DNA of 46,913 nt from Vreelandella arcis (GCF_900103865.1 NZ_FNII01000023.1:1-46913), one strand, 5' to 3'; shown: positions 14,655 to 24,604, counted from the first letter of the stretch. Notes: generated by a model not told the origin, from the sequence alone. Numbers and translations: made by a program.

Positions 14655-15440
14655 ATGTGTGAGCTGTTGGGGATGAGCGCCAATGTGCCGACCGATATTT
14701 GTTTTAGCTTTGCGGGTTTTTTGCACCGCGGGGGTGGAACAGGGCCTCATCGCGACGGCTGGGGTATTGCCTTCTATGAAGAAGGTGGTTACCGGGAATT
14801 TCGCGATCCGCATCCGTCGGTCGATTCACCCATCGCACGGCTAATTTGTGATTATCCGATCAAGTCCCGCGTGGTAATCAGTCATATACGCCAAGCCAAT
14901 GTGGGTAGCATTGGCTTGGCCAATACCCATCCGTTCACTCGAGAAATGTGGGGGCGGCCATGGTGCTATGCGCATAATGGTCAGCTCAGCGACTGGCAGT
15001 CATTGCCGTTGGGTTTCTACACGCCGGTAGGCACCACGGATAGCGAGCACGCCTTTTGCTGGTTAATGAGTGAGCTTAGAACGGCATTTCCCACGCCGCC
15101 GGAAGCGCCAGCGTCGTTGTGGCACACCCTACACGGCCTGTGTGAGCAATTACGCGGATTAGGCGTGTTTAATTTACTGCTCTCAGACGGCACCTATCTC
15201 TATACCTACTGTTCAACAAAGTTAGCGCACATTACCCGCGCGGCCCCTTTTGGTGAGGCGGAACTGTCCGACGCCGAGTTAACGGTGAACTTCGCCGAAC
15301 ACACCACGCCTAACGATGTGGTGTCGGTGATTGCCACCGAGCCGTTAACCCATAACGAACAGTGGCAGCGCATGCAGCCGGGGGAGCTGCTGGTGTGGCG
15401 TGACGGACGCATTCAGGCGCGCTGCTTGAGCCAAGCCTAA
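14655..15440 (+). CDS. Class II glutamine amidotransferase, YafJ type
   Basis: This 261-residue protein begins MCELLGMSANVP. Cys2 becomes the N-terminal nucleophile after removal of methionine. The family motifs follow: HRGGGTGPHRDGWGIAF near 34-50, SHIRQANVG near 82-90, ANTHPF, and the AHNGQL loop near 110-115. Length and order fit the YafJ group, which resembles the glutaminase domain of amidotransferases but has no attached synthase. The physiological substrate is unsettled. GGAG precedes the ATG. Confidence 0.85.
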   Translation: MCELLGMSANVPTDICFSFAGFLHRGGGTGPHRDGWGIAFYEEGGYREFRDPHPSVDSPIARLICDYPIKSRVVISHIRQANVGSIGLANTHPFTREMWGRPWCYAHNGQLSDWQSLPLGFYTPVGTTDSEHAFCWLMSELRTAFPTPPEAPASLWHTLHGLCEQLRGLGVFNLLLSDGTYLYTYCSTKLAHITRAAPFGEAELSDAELTVNFAEHTTPNDVVSVIATEPLTHNEQWQRMQPGELLVWRDGRIQARCLSQA

Positions 15441-15581
15441 GTGGTGACTAGGGCTAAAGTTGAAACGTAAGTTTCAATCGATCGTTTTACAGTAGTGGGC
15501 GCGTCGTATATCGTTGCGTTCTTCGCGACTCGACAACAACAAGGTCGGTGACGACATCGACATGGAAACTGGAGATTGACC
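15441..15581. other. fadD promoter region
   Basis: This short intergenic stretch holds the PsrA-type operator at 15460-15477 and the GGAG ribosome site (15571-15574) that sets the fadD start at 15582. No gene is present. Confidence 0.5.
15460..15477. promoter_or_regulatory. PsrA-type operator upstream of fadD
   Basis: TTGAAACGTAAGTTTCAA is a perfect 7-4-7 palindrome that fits the published PsrA consensus (G/C)AAAC-N(2-4)-GTTT(G/C). PsrA is a TetR-family fatty-acid sensor that represses beta-oxidation genes in pseudomonads and releases DNA on binding long-chain fatty acids or their derivatives. The site lies about 105 bases before the fadD start. The cognate regulator gene is not in this window. 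A second perfect site lies before the acyl-CoA dehydrogenase gene (44578-44597). Confidence 0.75.
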
Positions 15582-17258
15582 ATGAGCGAGCAAGCTGATG
15601 CCCCTATTCTTCGCGGCCCCGCGCTTGAAGGGTTAGAGCAGTACGGTGCCGTTACCGACGTTTTTCATGCAGCGGTTGAGCGTTTTAAGGATAAGCCGGC
15701 GTTTAGCTGCATGGGCAAGACGCTCAGTTTTACTGACCTTGACCGGCTATCATCCAACTTCGCCGCTTGGTTGCAGCACGAAACCGATCTAGTTCCTGGC
15801 GACCGGATCGCCATACAGCTGCCCAACGTACTGCAGTTCCCCGTTACGGTATTTGGCGCGCTGCGAGCGGGCTTGGTCGTGGTAAACACCAACCCGCTGT
15901 ATACCGAACGCGAAATGGCCCATCAATTTAAAGATGCCAACGCCAAGGCGATTGTGATCCTGGCCAACATGGCGGACAAGCTTGAGCGTGTGTTGGATAA
16001 AACCGACATTAAGCATGTCGTGGTGACCGAGCTTGCCGACTTACACGACTTCCCCAAGCGGTTGTTGATCAACAGCGTGGTGAAATACGTCAAGAAAATG
16101 GTTCCCCGCTATTCACTGCCCCAAGCGGTAAGCCTGCGCGATACGTTAAATAAAGGCGCGGCGTTGAGTCATCGCGATGTCACCCGCGAGCAAGACGACT
16201 TGGCCGCGCTTCAATATACCGGGGGAACGACCGGTATGCCCAAAGGGGCCATGCTTACCCATCGAAATCTCGTTGCCAATATGTTGCAGGCCAGAGAAGC
16301 CATCGGCGGCAACCTCACCGACGGTAACGAGTTAGTGATTGCGCCGTTGCCCGTCTATCACATCTACACCTTTACCGTGAATTGTCTGTTTTTGATGGAG
16401 ACCGGCAACCATTCGGTATTGATCACCAATCCACGTGATTTGGATGGCTTTATCAAATCATTGAAAGGCCTGCCGTTTACCGCCTTCATTGGTCTCAATA
16501 CGTTGTTTAATGCGCTGTGCAACCGCGATGACTTCAAGCAGCTCGATTTTTCAAAGTTGCACCTAACCATTTCAGGCGGGATGGCATTGACCAAAACCTC
16601 GGCGAAGCGCTGGGAGGAGGTCACGGGTTGCCCAATTGCCGAGGGCTACGGGTTAACGGAAACCTCGCCGATTGTCAGCTTTAACCCGACCGATGCCATT
16701 CAGTTAGGCACTATCGGTAAACCTGTGGCGGGCACCGCGGTTAAAGTGGTGAATGCCGACGGCCAAGACCAGCCGCTGGGCGAGCCAGGCGAACTGTGCG
16801 TGCAAGGGCCCCAGGTCATGAAGGGTTACTGGCAGCGCGAAGAAGAGACGCGTAACTCCATTGATGCTGATGGCTGGTTCCACACCGGCGATATTGCCGT
16901 GCTTCAAGACGATGGCTATATCCGCATTGTGGATCGTAAAAAAGACATGATTCTGGTGTCCGGGTTTAACGTTTATCCTAACGAGGTGGAGGACGTGGTC
17001 GCCGCGCACCCTGACGTAGTGGAGTCTGCGGCGGTGGGTATTGCCGATGAGGCGGCGGGTGAGGCGATTAAGCTGTTTGTGGTCAGCAAAAATCCCGACC
17101 TGGATGCCGAAACGCTTCGTCGCTGGTGCAAAAGTGAACTCACCGGCTACAAAGTGCCCAAGGTCATTGAGTTTCGCGATGAGCTCCCCAAAACCAACGT
17201 GGGTAAAGTGCTTCGCCGTCAGCTCCGTGACGAGGATAACCACACCGCTGCCTCGTGA
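15582..17258 (+). CDS. fadD: Long-chain fatty-acid-CoA ligase
   Basis: This 558-residue ANL-superfamily enzyme activates fatty acids with ATP and CoA at the inner membrane, the first step of beta-oxidation. The P-loop-like motif YTGGTTGMPKGAMLTHRN lies near 212-229, the A5 motif EGYGLTETSP near 353-362, WFHTGDIA near 427-434, and DRKKDMILVSGFNVYPNEVE near 447-466. The C-terminal catalytic lysine is in NVGKVLRR. The N-terminus is shorter than a TTG-initiated reading; ATG 15582 has GGAG seven bases upstream. A strong terminator follows. Regulation by a PsrA-like repressor is expected from the operator upstream. Confidence 0.92.
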   Translation: MSEQADAPILRGPALEGLEQYGAVTDVFHAAVERFKDKPAFSCMGKTLSFTDLDRLSSNFAAWLQHETDLVPGDRIAIQLPNVLQFPVTVFGALRAGLVVVNTNPLYTEREMAHQFKDANAKAIVILANMADKLERVLDKTDIKHVVVTELADLHDFPKRLLINSVVKYVKKMVPRYSLPQAVSLRDTLNKGAALSHRDVTREQDDLAALQYTGGTTGMPKGAMLTHRNLVANMLQAREAIGGNLTDGNELVIAPLPVYHIYTFTVNCLFLMETGNHSVLITNPRDLDGFIKSLKGLPFTAFIGLNTLFNALCNRDDFKQLDFSKLHLTISGGMALTKTSAKRWEEVTGCPIAEGYGLTETSPIVSFNPTDAIQLGTIGKPVAGTAVKVVNADGQDQPLGEPGELCVQGPQVMKGYWQREEETRNSIDADGWFHTGDIAVLQDDGYIRIVDRKKDMILVSGFNVYPNEVEDVVAAHPDVVESAAVGIADEAAGEAIKLFVVSKNPDLDAETLRRWCKSELTGYKVPKVIEFRDELPKTNVGKVLRRQLRDEDNHTAAS

Positions 17259-17303
17259 GGGCAGCGTGATTTATGCGTGTGGCAAGTGAACGCGTTACAA
17301 TGG

Positions 17304-17335
17304 TCTGCCCGCTCTGATGAGCGGGCAGATTTTTT
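17304..17335 (+). terminator. Intrinsic terminator after fadD
   Basis: TCTGCCCGCT (17304-17313) and AGCGGGCAGA (17320-17329) form a perfect 10-bp stem with a CTGATG loop, followed by six Ts. It cleanly separates fadD from hrpA. Confidence 0.9.
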
Positions 17336-17377
17336 ATACGTGCCACCCTGACAGTGCTAATAGGATCTGGACATATT

Positions 17378-20300
17378 GTGACCAACGATACGCCGCTTGC
17401 ATCAACCTCTGACGCTCAACGCCTCAAGACGCTAACGTCTGCGGTAGCCAATGTGATGCGCCGCGATGCCCAGCGCTTTGAGCGCCGGTTGTCGGGGTTA
17501 TCGCGCCGCCTGAAAGAGGGCAAGCCGATTGATCGCGGTTTGGATGAACTGGAAACCGAGATGGCCCGGGCGCAGCAAGTGCTTTCTCAACGAGAGAATC
17601 AGTCGCTTAACTGGAACTATCCGCCCGAATTGCCGGTGGTCGAGCGCCGTGAGGATATTCTTGCAGCGTTGCGCGATCATCAGGTGGTCGTGGTGGCCGG
17701 GGAAACCGGTTCCGGTAAAACCACTCAGTTACCCAAGATGTGCTTGGAGTTGGGTCGTGGTCGGCGTGGTTTGATTGGTCACACCCAGCCCCGTCGGCTT
17801 GCCGCGCGCAGTGTCGCGAGTCGGCTTGCCGAAGAGTTGGCGGTGCCGCTGGGCGAGCAGGTGGGTTATCAGGTTCGCTTTACCGACCAAAGCAACGAGA
17901 ACACCCTGGTCAAGCTAATGACCGACGGGATTTTGCTGGCTGAGACCCAGCATGACCCACTATTGCTGCGCTACGACACCATCATTATTGACGAGGCCCA
18001 CGAGCGTAGCCTGAATATCGACTTCTTGCTCGGCTACCTTAAACGCTTGCTACCCAAGCGCCCGGATCTATCGGTTATTATCACCTCGGCGACCATCGAC
18101 GTAGAGCGCTTTGCCAAACATTTCGGCACCGCCCAAACGCCCGCGCCGGTGGTAGAAGTGACCGGGCGAACCTACCCTGTGGAAGTGCATTACCAGCCGC
18201 TGGTGCGCGACGGTGAAGACGAAGAAGACCGCACGCTGCAAGAAGGGATCCTCCACGCCGTCGAAGAAATCGAGGCGTTGGAGCGTGAAAAAGGCTGGCA
18301 GCATGGCCCGCGCGATGTGCTGGTATTTTTGCCCGGCGAGCGGGAAATTCGTGAAACCTCCGATACCCTGCGCCGCGCCGAGCTGCGTGGCTGCGAAGTG
18401 CTCCCCCTGTATGCGCGGCTTTCCAATGCCGAACAAAATCGCGTGTTCTCGTCGCACCGCGGACGGCGCATCGTCTTGGCCACCAACGTCGCCGAAACCT
18501 CGTTGACCGTGCCCGGCATCCGTTATGTGATTGACCCAGGACTGGTTCGCATCAGCCGTTATAGTTACCGGTCAAAAATTCAGCGCTTGCCGGTGGAGCC
18601 GGTCAGCCAGGCGAGTGCCAATCAGCGGAAGGGACGCTGCGGACGTATTGCCGAAGGCGTGTGTATTCGGTTATACGGCGAGGACGATTTCCTAGCGCGT
18701 CCGGCGTTTACCGACCCTGAAATTCAGCGCACCAACCTAGCGTCGGTTATTTTATCCATGCTGGCGCTCAAGCTTGGCGATATTGAAGATTTCCCGTTTG
18801 TCGACCCGCCGGATAGCCGCTTCGTCAAAGATGGTTTCCGGCTGCTCTTTGAGCTGAGCGCCGTCGACGAACGTCAGCGAATAACGTCGCTGGGCCGCAA
18901 GCTTGCACGATTGCCCATTGATCCGCGGCTGGCGCGTATGGTGCTGGCCGGTGCCGAGCAGGGCAGCTTACGCGATGTGCTGGTGGTGGTCTCTGCGCTG
19001 GCGATACAAGATCCCCGCGACCGCCCGGCGGACAAACGTCAGGCTGCGGATCAGGCTCATCAGCGTTGGCACGACCCCGATTCCGACTTCGTGGCCCTTT
19101 TAAACCTGTGGCACGGTATTGATAACGCCCGCGAATCGCTGTCGGGCAATCAGTTGCGTCGCTGGTGTCGCGATCACTACATTAATTACCTGCGGGTGCG
19201 CGAGTGGCACGATACGTTTCGTCAACTGCGCCAACTGCTGCGGGATATGGATATCGAGGTGCCTGCGCCGACGCCAGCCCCTGCGGATGAAAACGAAGAG
19301 CAGGCCCGTCAGACGCGTCGCAAAACGTCAGGAACATTGCACAAGGCCTTGTTAGCCGGACTGTTATCTAACTTGGGAACGCTGTTGGAAAACCGCGAAT
19401 ACCTGGGGGCGCGTAACCGTAAATTCATGATCCACCCAGGTTCTGGGTTGGCGAAAAAAACGCCCAAGTGGCTGATGGCGTTTGAGCTAGTGGAAACCTC
19501 CAAGCTGTTCGCCCGTACCGTGGCCAGGATTGATCCGCAATGGATTGAGCCGCTGGCTTCGCATCTGGTCAAGCGCAGCTACAGCGAGCCTCACTGGGAA
19601 ATGAAGCGTGCCCAGGTCGTGGCGTTCGAGCAGGTGACCTTGTTTGGGTTGCCCATCGTCAACCGTCGACGCGTGCATTACGGCCCCATCGCTCCTGCAG
19701 AAGCGCGCGAGTTGTTTATTCGCCGAGGGTTAGTAGAGGGTGAATTTCACACCAAGGGCGCGTTTTTTGCCCATAATCGGGCGCTGATTGAAGAAGTCGA
19801 GTCGCTGGAGGATCGAGCCCGTCGGCGTGACATTCTAGTCGACGAAGACAGCTTATTTGCGTTTTACGACGAACGCCTGCCGGCCGAGATTGTGAATGGC
19901 AAAGGCTTCGAGCACTGGCGTAAGCAGGCCGAGCAGCAGGATCCGGCGCTGCTCAAGTTTGATATTGAGGCGCTCAAGGCCCGTGATGCCGCAGACGTTA
20001 CCCAGGCGCAGTACCCTGACCATTTGACCCTGGCAGGCGTGGCCTACCCATTGAGTTATCATTTCGACCCGGACGCAAAGGATGACGGCGTAACGTTGAC
20101 CGTTCCCGCCGCGATGTTGCCTCAGCTACCGGAGTATGCCCTGGAATGGTTGGTGCCGGGCTTGCTGCGCGAAAAATGTATCGCCTTGATGAAGGCTTTA
20201 CCCAAGAGCATTCGGCGGCAAGTCGTGCCGATTCCCGACTGGGTGGATGCAGCGCTGGGATCATTAGTACCTGATCAGCGGCCGTTAACCGAGGCACTGG

Positions 20301-21367
20301 GCGAGTTTATTCGTCAGCGGACGGGCACGCGCGTACATCCTGACGACTGGCGTCTTGATACACTGCCTGCGCACCTGGTGATGAATATTCGCGTCGTTGA
20401 CCATGCGGGTGAGTTATTGGGCCAAGGGCGTTCGCTGCGCGAACTGGAAGCGCAGTTTGAAGCGGCGGCGAAAGCAGGTGCCCAAGCGCTCGCCAATCAG
20501 GTGAGTGAGGCCCCGGCATTATCGGGGTTACCCGATGAACCGTTACCCGATTCTCGCGTGACCACTCAGGCCGGCATTCGGGTGGAAGCTTACCCCGCCT
20601 TGGTTAACGAAGCCGATACGTTTAAGGTAACGCTGTTTGATCACGCGGCAAAAGCGCAGGCGGCCCACCAAATGGGCGTGGCCCGTTTAGCCATGCAGCA
20701 GTGCCCAAGCCAAGTTAAAGCGATTAAAGCGCTGCCGGCGCTGGAAAAATGCGCCCTGCTGTTTACTAATGTGGGGAGTAAACAAGCCTTAATCGATGAT
20801 GTGCTGGTGGCCGTTTTTACCCAAACGGTGGCGCAAGCGCCGTTGCCCCGTTCGGCAGCCGATTTAACCGATCGCTTAGCGGCGGTGAAAGCTGATTTAG
20901 TGCCCCATGCCGAACAGTTATTGGTTGAGGTAGAGGCCGCTTTGCAAGGTCACTTAGCCGTCAGCAAGGTGCTAAAAGGCAAGCTCAATTTTGCGTTGGC
21001 GCTGGTGTACAGCGATGTGAAGGCGCAAATGCAACGCCTGGTGTACCCCGGTTTTATTACCCAGGCGGGGGAGTGGCTGTCTGAATATCCGCGTTACACC
21101 GAAGCCGCGCTGATTCGGCTTGAAAAGGCTGCGCGGGAGCGAGGACGCGATCAATTGCTGATGCAAGACGTCCAGGCGATGGAAGAAAAGTTTGATACAC
21201 GGCGCGAAAACGAACGTCGTGGTCGCGTTGAAGACCCGGCGCTCGTCGAGTTTGGCTGGTGGCTACAAGAGCTACGCGTATCGCTATTTGCCCAGCAGCT
21301 AGGCACGCGCATGCCCGTCTCGGTAAAACGTTTAGAAAAACGCTGGCAAGAGATAATTAACGTTTAG
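17378..21367 (+). CDS. hrpA: ATP-dependent RNA helicase HrpA (DEAH box)
   Basis: A protein of about 1,330 residues that follows E. coli HrpA along its whole length. Motif I is AGETGSGKTTQLP, the TQPRRLAA motif Ia comes next, DEAH appears in IIIDEAHERSLN, motif III is SAT, motif V is ATNVAETSLTVPG and motif VI is QRKGRCGR. Then come the winged-helix, ratchet and OB-fold domains of DEAH helicases and the long C-terminal DUF3418 region ending LRVSLFAQQLGT. HrpA acts on ribosomes and mRNA in the cytosol and has been tied to resolving stalled or collided ribosomes. GTG at 17378 and GTG at 17354 are both possible starts, with AGGATCTGG between them. It is transcribed on its own after the fadD terminator. 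Confidence 0.93.
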   Translation: MTNDTPLASTSDAQRLKTLTSAVANVMRRDAQRFERRLSGLSRRLKEGKPIDRGLDELETEMARAQQVLSQRENQSLNWNYPPELPVVERREDILAALRDHQVVVVAGETGSGKTTQLPKMCLELGRGRRGLIGHTQPRRLAARSVASRLAEELAVPLGEQVGYQVRFTDQSNENTLVKLMTDGILLAETQHDPLLLRYDTIIIDEAHERSLNIDFLLGYLKRLLPKRPDLSVIITSATIDVERFAKHFGTAQTPAPVVEVTGRTYPVEVHYQPLVRDGEDEEDRTLQEGILHAVEEIEALEREKGWQHGPRDVLVFLPGEREIRETSDTLRRAELRGCEVLPLYARLSNAEQNRVFSSHRGRRIVLATNVAETSLTVPGIRYVIDPGLVRISRYSYRSKIQRLPVEPVSQASANQRKGRCGRIAEGVCIRLYGEDDFLARPAFTDPEIQRTNLASVILSMLALKLGDIEDFPFVDPPDSRFVKDGFRLLFELSAVDERQRITSLGRKLARLPIDPRLARMVLAGAEQGSLRDVLVVVSALAIQDPRDRPADKRQAADQAHQRWHDPDSDFVALLNLWHGIDNARESLSGNQLRRWCRDHYINYLRVREWHDTFRQLRQLLRDMDIEVPAPTPAPADENEEQARQTRRKTSGTLHKALLAGLLSNLGTLLENREYLGARNRKFMIHPGSGLAKKTPKWLMAFELVETSKLFARTVARIDPQWIEPLASHLVKRSYSEPHWEMKRAQVVAFEQVTLFGLPIVNRRRVHYGPIAPAEARELFIRRGLVEGEFHTKGAFFAHNRALIEEVESLEDRARRRDILVDEDSLFAFYDERLPAEIVNGKGFEHWRKQAEQQDPALLKFDIEALKARDAADVTQAQYPDHLTLAGVAYPLSYHFDPDAKDDGVTLTVPAAMLPQLPEYALEWLVPGLLREKCIALMKALPKSIRRQVVPIPDWVDAALGSLVPDQRPLTEALGEFIRQRTGTRVHPDDWRLDTLPAHLVMNIRVVDHAGELLGQGRSLRELEAQFEAAAKAGAQALANQVSEAPALSGLPDEPLPDSRVTTQAGIRVEAYPALVNEADTFKVTLFDHAAKAQAAHQMGVARLAMQQCPSQVKAIKALPALEKCALLFTNVGSKQALIDDVLVAVFTQTVAQAPLPRSAADLTDRLAAVKADLVPHAEQLLVEVEAALQGHLAVSKVLKGKLNFALALVYSDVKAQMQRLVYPGFITQAGEWLSEYPRYTEAALIRLEKAARERGRDQLLMQDVQAMEEKFDTRRENERRGRVEDPALVEFGWWLQELRVSLFAQQLGTRMPVSVKRLEKRWQEIINV

Positions 21368-21459
21368 GCGTAGGCTGGAAAAATGCGCATTAAACGCACA
21401 CAGTAATAGCATTGGCGGCGGGTTGGCGTAAGCGACAAGCCGTGAAAAGGAGATTTGGC

Positions 21460-22581
21460 ATGACACAAGTGGTGATTACCGGCACGGGGCTTTATACACC
21501 GGAACACGCCATCGATAATGCGTCGTTAGTCGCCGCATTTAACGCCTGGGTGGATCAAGAAAACGCCCGCAATGCCAGCTCGATTGAACGGGGAGAGCGC
21601 GAACCGCTGGCCCATTCAAGTAGCGAATTTATTGAAAAAGCGTCGGGTATCAAAAGCCGGTATGTGCTCAACGCCGACGGTATACTTGATCCTGCGCGCA
21701 TGCGTCCAAAACTGCCCCAGCGGCAAAACGATGAGCCTTCCATTCAGTGTGATATGGCCCTGAGTGCGTCGCGTGAGGCGCTGACGAGTGCTAACGTGGA
21801 CGCCAGCGATATTGAACTGGTGATTGTCGCCTGCTCTAATTTGGAGCGCGCCTATCCTGCCGTGGCGGTTGAACTACAGCACGCGCTCGGCGCAGGCGGG
21901 TATGGTTTTGATATGAACGTGGCCTGTAGTTCGGCCACCTTTGCGATCGAAACCGCGGCCAACGCCATCGCGTCGGGTAGCGTCAAGCGAGCGCTGGTGG
22001 TGAACCCTGAAATTTGCTCGGCCCACCTTAATTTTACCGATCGTGATAGCCACTTCATTTTCGGTGATGCGTGTACCGCGGTTGTGCTTGAAAATGCTTC
22101 CTGTGCCATCGCCGACGAGTCTTTCGAGATTCTGGGTACTCGGTTAGCCACCTCGTTTTCCAACGCCATTCGTAATAATGCCGGATTTTTGAACCGCGTG
22201 ACGGATAGCGATCCGCTGGCCTTGGATAAATTATTTGTGCAGGAAGGGCGGCGCGTATTTCGTGAAGTGTGCCCTATGGTGGCCGCGCTGATCTCACAGC
22301 ATTTGGCATCGCTTGAACTGCAGGGCAGCGATTTGAAGCGTTTGTGGCTGCATCAAGCAAACCGGCACATGAATGACATGATTGCCCGCAAAGTGCTGGG
22401 TTACGACCCTAGCGAAGAGCAGGCCCCGATCATTCTCGACCGCTACGCGAACACCAGTTCAGCAGGGTCTATCATTGCCTTCCATTTGCACCGTGAGTCG
22501 CTGGTAGCCGGGGACATTGGCGTTATTTGTTCCTTTGGCGCGGGTTACAGTGCCGGCAGTGTGGTGGTTAGGCGTCGATGA
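21460..22581 (+). CDS. Beta-ketoacyl-ACP synthase III-like enzyme (PA3286 type)
   Basis: This 373-residue thiolase-fold condensing enzyme has Cys156 (NVACSSATF), His298 (WLHQANRHMN) and Asn331 (YANTSSAGS), the KASIII triad. N-terminal residues such as GTGLYTPEHAIDN and FIEKASGIKSRYV, plus the SNLERAYPAVAVE stretch, match the Pseudomonas PA3286 group. Those enzymes condense medium-chain acyl-CoA from beta-oxidation with malonyl-ACP and so shunt degradation products into synthesis. The ATG at 21460 has AAAAGGAG seven bases upstream; a 16-residue longer reading has no such site. It lies upstream of mlaA with a 41-base gap. The chain-length preference is inferred from the family only. Confidence 0.82.
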   Translation: MTQVVITGTGLYTPEHAIDNASLVAAFNAWVDQENARNASSIERGEREPLAHSSSEFIEKASGIKSRYVLNADGILDPARMRPKLPQRQNDEPSIQCDMALSASREALTSANVDASDIELVIVACSNLERAYPAVAVELQHALGAGGYGFDMNVACSSATFAIETAANAIASGSVKRALVVNPEICSAHLNFTDRDSHFIFGDACTAVVLENASCAIADESFEILGTRLATSFSNAIRNNAGFLNRVTDSDPLALDKLFVQEGRRVFREVCPMVAALISQHLASLELQGSDLKRLWLHQANRHMNDMIARKVLGYDPSEEQAPIILDRYANTSSAGSIIAFHLHRESLVAGDIGVICSFGAGYSAGSVVVRRR

Positions 22582-22622
22582 ATTTCCCCCGTAAAACAGC
22601 AAGCAAAAAAGAGGAAAGCACT

Positions 22623-23405
22623 ATGCCCAGGATAGGGTTTTGTCACTTGATGCAGCGCAGTATAAAGAGGAAACTACCCTGGATAGCGGTGATGGCGTTA
22701 GTGCTAACGGGTTGTGCAAGCACTGGCTCGCAAACCTCGCAGGCGCCGGATTTAGACGATCCCTGGGAAGGCTTCAACCGCAAGGTGTTCGTCTTCAATG
22801 ATGTGCTCGACCGCTATGCGCTGAAACCGGTGGCGAAAGGTTACCGCACCGTCACGCCCGAGCCATTGCAACTGGGGGTGGGTAATTTTTTCAGCAATTT
22901 GGGCGAGCTACGCACCACGGCTAATAGTTTACTTCAAGGCAAGCCGGCAAATGCCGGGCGCTCCACTTCGCGTTTTTTGGTTAACTCCACCATGGGGTTG
23001 GGTGGGCTATTCGATATTGCCTCGTTAATGAACTTGGAAGCCGATGAAGAAGACTTTGGGCAAACGCTTGCCGTCTGGGGTTGGCAAGATTCGCGCTATT
23101 TAGTGTTGCCGCTTTTGGGGCCGAGCACCTTGCGGGATACCACCGGGTTACCTGCTGATATGGCGGCTTACCCCGTTACTTATGTTGATGATGATGCGGT
23201 GCGGGCAGGACTCACCGCGCTGAATATTATCGACACCCGCGCGGGCTTGTTGGATCAGGAAGCATTGATTCAGGGCGACCGCTACCGGTTTATTCGTGAC
23301 GCTTATCTTCAGCGTCGTCAATTTGAAATCAGCGATGGTGTACTCGGCGATGATCCATTCTCTGCCGATGACTTTGAGTTAGATGATGCTGATTTCGCCG
23401 ACTGA
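22623..23405 (+). CDS. mlaA: MlaA (VacJ) outer-membrane lipoprotein for phospholipid transport
   Basis: This is a 260-residue lipoprotein. The signal peptide ends in the lipobox VLTGCAS, so the mature protein starts at a lipidated cysteine. It is followed by DDPWEGFNRKVFVFNDVLDRYALKP, the typical MlaA opening, then the ring-forming helices (NFFSNLGELRTTANSLLQGK; RFLVNSTMGLGGLFD; EDFGQTLAVWG). MlaA sits in the outer membrane and extracts misplaced phospholipid for the Mla pathway. The ATG at 22623 with GAGGAAAG upstream is preferred over the ATG at 22578 overlapping the previous stop. The acidic tail is longer than in E. coli. The neighbouring RssB/RssC pair recalls the vacJ locus of Pseudomonas. 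Confidence 0.9.
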   Translation: MPRIGFCHLMQRSIKRKLPWIAVMALVLTGCASTGSQTSQAPDLDDPWEGFNRKVFVFNDVLDRYALKPVAKGYRTVTPEPLQLGVGNFFSNLGELRTTANSLLQGKPANAGRSTSRFLVNSTMGLGGLFDIASLMNLEADEEDFGQTLAVWGWQDSRYLVLPLLGPSTLRDTTGLPADMAAYPVTYVDDDAVRAGLTALNIIDTRAGLLDQEALIQGDRYRFIRDAYLQRRQFEISDGVLGDDPFSADDFELDDADFAD

Positions 23406-23413
23406 GGCTTGCC

Positions 23414-24604
23414 ATGGCGCATAAGCAGCTAATTGCGGTGATCGATGAGCCCGGAGAGGAGCGTGATGCTCTTGCCGAGGCCATTACCTGCGATGGCATG
23501 TGGGTATATGCAGCGGACAATATCGCGCATTTACCGGCAGAAACCGCCTTGATCGTGGCCCACGCGCGGGCGGTTCCCCGCCAGCACTGGTCGGGGTTGA
23601 CTCATCAGTTGCCCACGCTGGTGGTGAGTGATTCTCGCCAGGATGCCGATTTGATCAAAGCAGTTGATGTCGGGCTGGTCGACTATATTGTCCACCCACT
23701 ACGTCACGCTGAACTGTTGCGGCGTATGATCCGCAAAGCCATCGAGTTGGACGTGCTGGAAAAAGCCCGTGCTCGAGATCATGAGCGATTAGCTGAGTTA
23801 AACGAGAGCTTAGAGACACATCTTGCGTTACTGCGTATGGACCAGCAGAGCGGCGGGCATATTCAGCGGCGGTTGTTGCCCGCGCATCCCAAGGTCATTA
23901 ACGGCGTTCGTTACGATTATTGGTTTGCGCCTTCGCTGTATTTGTCCGGTGATTTTCTCGATTATCAGCGCTACAACGCGCGGTACAGTGCCTTCTATTT
24001 TGCGGATGTGTCGGGCCACGGTGCGTCCTCAGCGTTTGTCACGGTTTTGTTGAAGTATTTATGCAACCGCTGGCTTGGAGAATGGGACGGTACTCGGCCT
24101 GATTTGCTACCACAGCAATGGCTTACCGCGATGAACCGTGAATTACAGGGAACCGATATTGGCAAGCACGCTACCTTATTTGTTGGCGTTGTTGACCATG
24201 AAGCGCATACTCTTCACTATTCGCTCGGAGCACAGTTGCCGATGCCACTATTAGCCACCGGCGACCAGTTGACGCGGTTGCCTGGTGAGGGAATGCCGGT
24301 GGGACTATTTCCCGATGTGGAATATCCTGCGCTAAGCTATCCGCTACCGGCTGATTTTCGGCTGTGGCTGTGCTCAGATGGCGTATTGGAGTGCTTGCCG
24401 GGTGATTCGCTCGACACGCGGCTCAGGGAACTTGAGCAACTCGTAAGCGTGAGCCCCACGCTTGAAGAGCTTCGCGAACGGTTGGCTAATAACAACTTGC
24501 TGTTGAGTCAGCAGCCTGTTGAAGATGATGCCAAACCCGACCGCAATGCTCTGCCCGACGACCTGACAATCATGATGGTGAGCGGATTTGGTCATGCTGA
24601 TTGA
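23414..24604 (+). CDS. RssB-like regulator: degenerate receiver fused to a PP2C-type phosphatase
   Basis: This protein of 396 residues. Residues 1-115 fold like a response-regulator receiver, but the phosphoacceptor aspartate on strand 3 is absent (ALIVAHARAVP) and the conserved lysine is replaced by histidine (DYIVHPLR). A coiled-coil linker spans 116-150. The C-terminal SpoIIE/PP2C domain has SGDFLDYQ, FADVSGHGASSAF, GVVDHEAHTLHYS, LCSDGVLE and DDLTIMMV, carrying its metal-binding aspartates. Such proteins dephosphorylate a STAS partner in partner-switching control of a sigma factor. The STAS gene follows with an 11-base overlap. Order mlaA-rssB-rssC matches the Pseudomonas RpoS-control locus. 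Loss of the aspartate suggests control by something other than phosphorylation. Confidence 0.8.
   Translation: MAHKQLIAVIDEPGEERDALAEAITCDGMWVYAADNIAHLPAETALIVAHARAVPRQHWSGLTHQLPTLVVSDSRQDADLIKAVDVGLVDYIVHPLRHAELLRRMIRKAIELDVLEKARARDHERLAELNESLETHLALLRMDQQSGGHIQRRLLPAHPKVINGVRYDYWFAPSLYLSGDFLDYQRYNARYSAFYFADVSGHGASSAFVTVLLKYLCNRWLGEWDGTRPDLLPQQWLTAMNRELQGTDIGKHATLFVGVVDHEAHTLHYSLGAQLPMPLLATGDQLTRLPGEGMPVGLFPDVEYPALSYPLPADFRLWLCSDGVLECLPGDSLDTRLRELEQLVSVSPTLEELRERLANNNLLLSQQPVEDDAKPDRNALPDDLTIMMVSGFGHAD

Noticed and set aside
12066..21367. Many long open frames on the opposite strand of ptrB, fadD and hrpA
   Set aside because: They are shadows of GC-rich genes: no ribosome sites, no family resemblance, and the main-frame proteins are full-length known families.
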